NCBI GenBank assembly: GCA_018819165.1
Contig: JAHJQP010000235.1
Coordinates: forward strand, 1 to 11,098
Length of the DNA stretch: 11,098 nucleotides
Source of the DNA: Pseudomonadota bacterium
GTDB taxonomy: Bacteria; Desulfobacterota; Syntrophia; Syntrophales; UBA5619
Direction: 5' to 3'
The position numbers were made by a program, and so were the translations under genes. This document shows, piece after piece, positions 7,680 through 11,098 of this stretch. Below the pieces are notes generated by a model. That model saw nothing but the letters and a program-made list of their open reading frames with translations. It ran no database searches and was not told the origin of the DNA. Each line of letters opens with the position of its first letter. The first letter of the stretch is position 1.

Positions 7680-8057
7680 TCAGACGGCCTTCCCCTGCTC
7701 CTCTTTGAAAGCCTCCACACCCGCTTCTACCGCCTTTTTTAAACGGCCCTTCCCTTCCTGCAGCGTTTCCTTTCCCCGTCCGGCCAGTTCGCTGACCCTC
7801 TCTCCCGTCTCTTCCGCCTTCTCCAGCGCCGTCTCCTCCAGCGCCTTCAAGCGTTTTACGGCCGCTTCATAGGCTCTCCGGCTTTTTTCCACGGCGACCT
7901 CGTACTCCTCCTTCGCCTTGGTCACGAGTTCATCGGCCTTTCGTCCGATTTCCTCCCTTGTCTCCTTGCCGCTTTTCGGCGCATACAGGATGCCAATCAC
8001 AGCGCCGATCAGACCGCCGACGACCAAACCTGCAACAAAATCATCTCTCTTACTCAT
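7680..8057 (-). CDS. YtxH-domain protein
   Basis: The 125-residue protein starts with the YtxH signature: a glycine-rich membrane helix at about 7-25 (FVAGLVVGGLIGAVIGILYA) followed by APKSGKETREEI. The rest is a long Ala/Glu/Lys-rich amphipathic helix (about 35-125), probably coiled coil. Such proteins are small membrane-anchored stress-type proteins; no catalytic role is known. The start at 8057 is chosen because AGGAGG lies 8 bases upstream and the YtxH motif begins straight after. An in-frame ATG at 8093 would add 12 residues and lacks this support. It is the first gene of a minus-strand run with DUF948, yajD and aacS, possibly read from the promoter at 8286-8315. Confidence 0.87.
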   Translation of the reverse strand: MSKRDDFVAGLVVGGLIGAVIGILYAPKSGKETREEIGRKADELVTKAKEEYEVAVEKSRRAYEAAVKRLKALEETALEKAEETGERVSELAGRGKETLQEGKGRLKKAVEAGVEAFKEEQGKAV

Positions 8058-8285
8058 AGCACGACCTCCTTTTTTATTTTGATGTCCAGACAATTTTAAA
8101 ATCCTGCAATCGGAATATCGACTTTGCGAGGACGAAATATTTTTTCCCCCATGAAGCCGGACTTCCGATTTTTAATATTCCTCTATTTTTCCGTACGGTT
8201 GGTGAGTAAATATAATTCCACAATGACCGGAGATGAGTAATTCTAGAAAACGCCGGCCGATTCAACGATCCGCGAAACTGGTTAA

Positions 8286-8315
8286 TTTATACAACAATCG
8301 GACCTTTGGTGTCAA
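8286..8315 (-). promoter_or_regulatory. Candidate sigma-70 promoter for the ytxH-DUF948-yajD-aacS run
   Basis: On the minus strand, a perfect TTGACA (8315-8310) is followed after 18 bases by TATAAA (8291-8286), five of six matches to the -10 consensus. Transcription would start near 8279 and give a leader of about 220 bases before ytxH. The -35 box is one arm of the inverted repeat at 8310-8328, so a protein bound there could block it. Confidence 0.5.
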
Positions 8316-8328
8316 AGGGAATTTGACA
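8310..8328. repeat. Inverted repeat, 7-bp arms, 5-base spacer (possible operator)
   Basis: TGTCAAA and TTTGACA flank GGGAA. The arms place a TTGACA hexamer on each strand, but only the minus-strand copy has a matching -10 box. It may be an operator over the ytxH promoter, or simply chance symmetry around a -35 box. Confidence 0.4.
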
Positions 8329-8359
8329 GGGGTATTGTGGCGGTTGTCTTCTTGCGCGC

Positions 8360-8398
8360 AAAAAAAACGGCCGGGCAATCAATGCCCAACCGTTTTTT
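8360..8398. terminator. Bidirectional rho-independent terminator
   Basis: An A-run (8360-8367), CGG, CC, GGGCA, a 5-base loop, TGCCC, AA, CCG and a T-run (8393-8398) form a hairpin with a two-base internal mismatch (CC against AA) and U-runs on either strand. On the minus strand it lies 20 bases after the lipoprotein stop and is its terminator. It also insulates the ytxH promoter just downstream. Confidence 0.85.
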
Positions 8399-8418
8399 AC
8401 CTGTTGCATCCCTGCTTA

Positions 8419-8616
8419 TTACTTTGTCGCAGGAGCTGCCGGAGCCGCCGGAGCCGGGGCAGGTGTAGCCTCGGGCTCGGGCGCCGGATCCGGTGCCGGT
8501 GCCGGGACAGCCATCTCAGCGGGCTTTTGCTCTTCCGCTTTCTTGCAGCCAACGACTGCAAACGATAATGTCACGAAGAAAAGCAGGGAAAGAATAACGG
8601 CAAATAGCTTTTTCAT
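8419..8616 (-). CDS. Small Pro/Ala-rich lipoprotein
   Basis: A 65-residue protein with a clear lipoprotein signal peptide: KK at 2-3, a hydrophobic core at 4-20 and the lipobox V21-V22-G23-C24. Cleavage before C24 would leave a 42-residue lipidated peptide. Lys follows the Cys, so no Asp+2 inner-membrane retention signal is seen and the outer membrane is likely. The mature part is KKAEEQKPAE followed by about 30 residues of Ala-Pro repeats with a few Asp and Glu, an extended chain like a spacer. The Shine-Dalgarno sequence (8624-8633) allows ATG at 8622 (4 bases from GGAGG) or at 8616 (10 bases); I prefer 8616, which starts MKKLF. A strong terminator follows. No function is recognised. Confidence 0.78.
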   Translation of the reverse strand: MKKLFAVILSLLFFVTLSFAVVGCKKAEEQKPAEMAVPAPAPDPAPEPEATPAPAPAAPAAPATK

Positions 8617-8623
8617 CAACATC

Positions 8624-8633
8624 TCACCTCCTT
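8624..8633 (-). promoter_or_regulatory. Full-length Shine-Dalgarno sequence of the lipoprotein gene
   Basis: AAGGAGGTGA on the minus strand is a ten-base perfect match to the complement of the 16S rRNA 3' end, the strongest ribosome site in the window. It suggests high expression of the small lipoprotein. Confidence 0.75.
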
Positions 8634-8690
8634 TCGCAGATTTTGATACCGGTCGTCATATCAAGAACCTATCTAATGACTCTGTAGGGG

Positions 8691-8718
8691 AACATACTCT
8701 TTTTTTTTGCCTTGTCAA
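8691..8718 (-). promoter_or_regulatory. Candidate promoter of the lipoprotein gene, with A9 in the spacer
   Basis: On the minus strand, a perfect TTGACA (8718-8713) and TATGTT (8696-8691, four of six matches) are 16 bases apart. The spacer contains nine consecutive A (8708-8700). The predicted start near 8684 gives a leader of about 65 bases. The -35 box overlaps that of the divergent pabBC promoter. Confidence 0.5.
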
Positions 8719-8740
8719 GGGGATTTTATCATTATATAAG
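8712..8740 (+). promoter_or_regulatory. Candidate promoter of pabBC
   Basis: TTGTCA (8712-8717, five of six) and TATAAG (8735-8740, five of six) are 17 bases apart, the ideal spacing. Transcription would start near 8747, about 22 bases before ATG 8769 and 145 bases before ATG 8892. Confidence 0.55.
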
Positions 8741-8891
8741 GTCACACGCGAACGGAAAAGGTGGCATCATGAAAAGAATCTCCTGGCTTCCCTCCTCGCT
8801 TTCACCACCAAAGCCGAATGACTGCAGCCACGGATCGACCGGCCGCAGAGGAAATTTTCACCGATACGGCGGCCTACAACGGAACGTTCAC

Positions 8892-10637
8892 ATGAATCGG
8901 GTTGTTCTTCACGACGCACAAAACCGTCGCTGGTTGCAATTCCTCCATCCCCGCAACATCCTGCAGGCGCGCTGCTTGGCGGACGTCATGCCGCTCCTGG
9001 AAGAGGTGCAGCGGATTGTCCGGCGCCGGGGCCTGTATGCCGCGGGATGGATTGGCTATGAAGCCGCACCGGCCTTTGACCCTGCCTTGCGTACCCATCC
9101 GTCAAATTCTTTCCCGCTCGCCTGTTTCGGATTTTACAACTCTCCGACCTCGCTGACGGCCCTGCCGTCCGCTTCCGCTGCACCCTCGCTCACCGCTAAC
9201 TGGCGGCCGTCAGTAAGCCGGGACGAATATGATGCCGCCATCGCCCGCATCAGGGATCACATTGCCGCAGGCGACACTTATCAGGTCAACTACACCCTGC
9301 GGCAGTGGAGCCGCTTTCAAGGAGATCCCTGGGAGCTGTTTCTCAGGATCGGAGGAGGGGCTCCCTACGGCGCCTTTCTGGACACCGACCAATTTGCCAT
9401 CTGTTCTGCCTCGCCCGAGCTTTTCTTTTGCCTGCACAATGAGCGGATCTTTTTAAAACCAATGAAAGGCACGGCCCCCCGGGGAAGGAGCCTCGCCGAG
9501 GACCGCAATATCGCCCTTTGGTTGCACAACTCCGAGAAGAACCGGGCGGAAAACGTCATGATCGTGGACATGGTCCGCAATGATCTGGGGAGAATTGCGC
9601 GCTATGGCAGTGTACATGTCCCCCGCCTTTTTGAACTCGAAAAATACCCGACTCTCTGGCAGATGACTTCTACGGTTGAAGCCCGGACAGTCTCATCCCT
9701 CCCCCAGATTCTGAAGGCGCTTTTTCCGTGCGCTTCCATCACGGGCGCCCCAAAGCCCAAGACCATGGAAATCATCGCCGCCATAGAGACGACCCCACGC
9801 AACATCTATACGGGCACGATCGGCTTCTACGGTCCCGACCGCAGGGCACAGTTCAGCGTGGCCATCCGCACAGTCCTGATCGACAAAAATGCCTCCCGGG
9901 CTGAATACGGCGTCGGCGGCGGCATTGTCTGGGACTCCACGGCCGAGGGGGAGTACGAAGAATGCCTGACCAAGGCCAAGATCATCCTTGCACCCCTGCC
10001 CCACGGGCCTTTCAGTCTATTGGAAACGTTGCTCTGGACGCCCGATGCCGGATTCTTCCTGGTAGAGCGACATCTGGATCGCTTGCGGGAATCCGCGGAC
10101 TACTTCAGCTATCCTTTCGACGAACAGCTGGTCCGCAGGGCGCTCGCCGATGCGGCAGCAAATCTTCCCGCAGGACCGCACCGGGTACGCCTGCTGTTGG
10201 CCCCGGATGGGGCGGTGGATTGTCAAGCCGTACCGCTGGAGCCGCCCACCGGCCGACCCCTCCTGGTCAGGTTGGCGAAAGCGCCCGTCAATGCCCGGGA
10301 CCCTTTTCTCTTTCACAAGACGACCCGGCGGGAAGTCTACGAAACTGCCAGGGCCTCTTTCCCGGACGCGGATGACGTTCTGCTCTACAACGAAGCAGGA
10401 GAGGTGACGGAATCCTGTATCGCCAACCTGGTGATTCTCCGCAAAGGCCGATTGATCACCCCTCCGGTGGACTGCGGGCTGCTCAACGGCACCTACCGCG
10501 CGGAGTTGCTTGCAAATGGGGAGTTATCCGAAGAAACGGTGAGCCTCTCGGAGTTGAAAAAGGCCGACAAGTTTTTCCTGATCAATTCCGTACGGAAATG
10601 TCAGGAGGCCCGTCTGGCCCCGGAGGACCGGCCCTGA
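8892..10637 (+). CDS. pabB: Aminodeoxychorismate synthase component I fused to aminodeoxychorismate lyase (PabB-PabC)
   Basis: This fusion would make p-aminobenzoate for folate from chorismate. Residues 1 to about 366 are a chorismate-binding PabB domain, with LYAAGWIGYEAAPAFDP near the start, GDTYQVNYTLR, SPELFF, PMKGT with catalytic K192 (TrpE enzymes have PIAGT), MIVDMVRNDLGRIA, SITGAPKPKTMEII and GGGIVWDS. From about 370 to 581 a class IV aminotransferase-like PabC domain follows, with FSLLETLLW, the probable PLP lysine K476 in FHKTTRREVYE, NEAGEVTESCIANLVI and ITPPVDCGLLNGTYR. No glutaminase subunit (PabA) is visible; it must be elsewhere, or ammonia is used. The start is uncertain. ATG 8892 fits family N-termini but has only a weak GGAACG upstream. 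In-frame ATG 8769 has AAGGTGG (8758-8764) and suits the promoter, but would add 41 residues that do not look like protein. The gene converges on the crotonase gene. Confidence 0.92.
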   Translation: MNRVVLHDAQNRRWLQFLHPRNILQARCLADVMPLLEEVQRIVRRRGLYAAGWIGYEAAPAFDPALRTHPSNSFPLACFGFYNSPTSLTALPSASAAPSLTANWRPSVSRDEYDAAIARIRDHIAAGDTYQVNYTLRQWSRFQGDPWELFLRIGGGAPYGAFLDTDQFAICSASPELFFCLHNERIFLKPMKGTAPRGRSLAEDRNIALWLHNSEKNRAENVMIVDMVRNDLGRIARYGSVHVPRLFELEKYPTLWQMTSTVEARTVSSLPQILKALFPCASITGAPKPKTMEIIAAIETTPRNIYTGTIGFYGPDRRAQFSVAIRTVLIDKNASRAEYGVGGGIVWDSTAEGEYEECLTKAKIILAPLPHGPFSLLETLLWTPDAGFFLVERHLDRLRESADYFSYPFDEQLVRRALADAAANLPAGPHRVRLLLAPDGAVDCQAVPLEPPTGRPLLVRLAKAPVNARDPFLFHKTTRREVYETARASFPDADDVLLYNEAGEVTESCIANLVILRKGRLITPPVDCGLLNGTYRAELLANGELSEETVSLSELKKADKFFLINSVRKCQEARLAPEDRP

Positions 10638-10642
10638 TCCCT

Positions 10643-10658
10643 GCAAAACCTCTTTTGC
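10643..10658. terminator. Small hairpin between convergent pabBC and crotonase genes
   Basis: GCAAAA and TTTTGC form a six-pair stem around the loop CCTC in the 58-base gap between the two stops. The stem is AT-rich and lacks a following U-run, so it would be a poor intrinsic terminator. No better one is seen in this gap. Confidence 0.2.
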
Positions 10659-10695
10659 CGGCCTCTCCCTTTCCGGACAACGCCTCCTGCCGCCG

Positions 10696-11098
10696 TCACT
10701 CTCCCCTGAAGACGGGCCTGCGCTTTTCCGCGAAGGCGGCCAGGGCCTCCTGACGGTCCCTCGTCGGTATGGTCACCTCATAGGCCTTCGACTCCAGAGG
10801 CAGGGCCACCCCGAGAGAGGCATCTATCTCATAATTGATGGCGAATTTCGCCTGGGCTACGCCGACGGGGCCGTTCTTCGCGATCTCCCTGGCCATCTCC
10901 AGTGCGGCCGGCATGAGCTGATCCGGTTCCACGACCTTGTTGACGAGACCGATTTCCAGGGCCGTTTTCGCGTCGATCCTTCGCGCGGTGAAGATCAGTT
11001 CCTTCGCCCTTGCGACCCCGATGATCCGCGGCAGCCGTTGCGTCCCGCCCGCCCCCGGGATGATCGCGAAACTCGTCTCGGTGAGTCCCATAACCGCA
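10696..11098 (-). CDS. Enoyl-CoA hydratase/isomerase family, methylglutaconyl-CoA hydratase-like, 5'-truncated
   Basis: Only the C-terminal half (about 133 residues) lies in the window. The frame is open to the right edge (Ala-Val precede the Met at 11091), so that Met is internal. MGLTETSFAIIPGAGGTQRL matches the crotonase segment carrying the second catalytic glutamate (the Glu of LTET). ARAKELIFTARRIDAKTA, IGLVNKVVE and the C-terminal TIPTRDRQEALAAFAEKRRP match the human methylglutaconyl-CoA hydratase AUH closely in my memory, more than generic short-chain crotonases. That enzyme acts in leucine breakdown, which ends in acetoacetate. The first catalytic glutamate and oxyanion-hole residues are outside the window. 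A general enoyl-CoA hydratase remains possible, since this family is often misassigned. Its neighbours on the far side are not visible. Confidence 0.88.
   Translation of the reverse strand, partial: AVMGLTETSFAIIPGAGGTQRLPRIIGVARAKELIFTARRIDAKTALEIGLVNKVVEPDQLMPAALEMAREIAKNGPVGVAQAKFAINYEIDASLGVALPLESKAYEVTIPTRDRQEALAAFAEKRRPVFRGE

Larger units (their letters stand above)
8058..8418. other. Intergenic region with long leader, promoter, inverted repeats and terminator
   Basis: This stretch is AT-richer than its surroundings and holds no convincing gene. The plus-strand reading frame across 8233-8568 has no recognisable protein and runs antisense into the lipoprotein gene. Reading toward ytxH (minus strand), it contains a bidirectional terminator (8360-8398), an inverted repeat and promoter (8286-8328), and about 220 bases of likely untranslated leader. 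In that leader, AATCGGAA at 8108-8115 can pair with TTCCGATT at 8163-8170, and the overlapping GGAATAT at 8112-8118 with ATATTCC at 8175-8181. Confidence 0.5.

Noticed and set aside
8323..8351. Plus-strand promoter using TTGACA at 8323-8328
   Set aside because: No acceptable -10 box lies 16-18 bases downstream, and a terminator follows directly.
8419..8520. GC-rich repeated triplets as a DNA repeat or CRISPR-like array
   Set aside because: The repetition comes from Ala-Pro codons in the lipoprotein; there are no regular repeats with unique spacers.
8233..8568. Plus-strand 111-codon frame across the intergenic gap
   Set aside because: It crosses the terminator and runs antisense through the lipoprotein gene, with Arg/Cys/Ser-rich low-complexity sequence and no ribosome site.
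8543..8821. Plus-strand 92-codon frame before pabBC
   Set aside because: It starts antisense within the lipoprotein gene, crosses both predicted promoters and has no family resemblance.

Overview
The window looks like chromosomal DNA from a moderately GC-rich Gram-negative anaerobe. The gene types suggest a deltaproteobacterium (Desulfobacterota, possibly Syntrophales): a zinc-independent GTP cyclohydrolase, a long glutamine-dependent NAD synthetase, acetoacetyl-CoA synthetase, a PabB-PabC fusion and a YtxH/DUF948 pair. This placement is an impression from protein sequence, not a search result. I see no phage, transposon, CRISPR, tRNA or rRNA.

Layout. Positions 1-1237 (+) hold the C-terminal part of a membrane glycosyltransferase (GT39/PMT type) that begins outside the window. 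A tight plus-strand cluster follows at 1314-4718: a QueD-family pterin synthase, FolE2, NadE and a small double-CxxC protein. Its junctions are a 4-base overlap, a 2-base gap and another 4-base overlap. It ends only 6 bases from a convergent minus-strand run, read from about 8057 down to 4725: YtxH-like protein, DUF948 protein, YajD-type HNH protein and acetoacetyl-CoA synthetase. A roughly 360-base gap (8058-8418) carries a candidate promoter for that run, an inverted repeat and a clear bidirectional terminator. A small Pro/Ala-rich lipoprotein gene (8419-8616, -) and a pabB-pabC fusion (8892-10637, +) diverge from a shared promoter region. The window ends in the 3' part of a crotonase gene (minus strand) that most resembles methylglutaconyl-CoA hydratase.

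How the genes fit together. FolE2 makes 7,8-dihydroneopterin triphosphate from GTP, and the coupled QueD-family enzyme uses it. That enzyme carries a CExxHGH motif, which in this family marks dual queuosine/folate enzymes. The PabBC fusion would supply p-aminobenzoate for the same folate pathway. Acetoacetyl-CoA synthetase and the methylglutaconyl-CoA hydratase-like protein could both serve leucine or acetoacetate metabolism, although they are not in one operon.

The points most worth a second look are the dual-function pterin synthase motif, the A9 run inside the lipoprotein promoter spacer, the back-to-back -35 boxes shared by the lipoprotein and pabBC promoters, and the unassigned double-CxxC protein in the pterin/NAD cluster. 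I found no clearly new multi-gene system.
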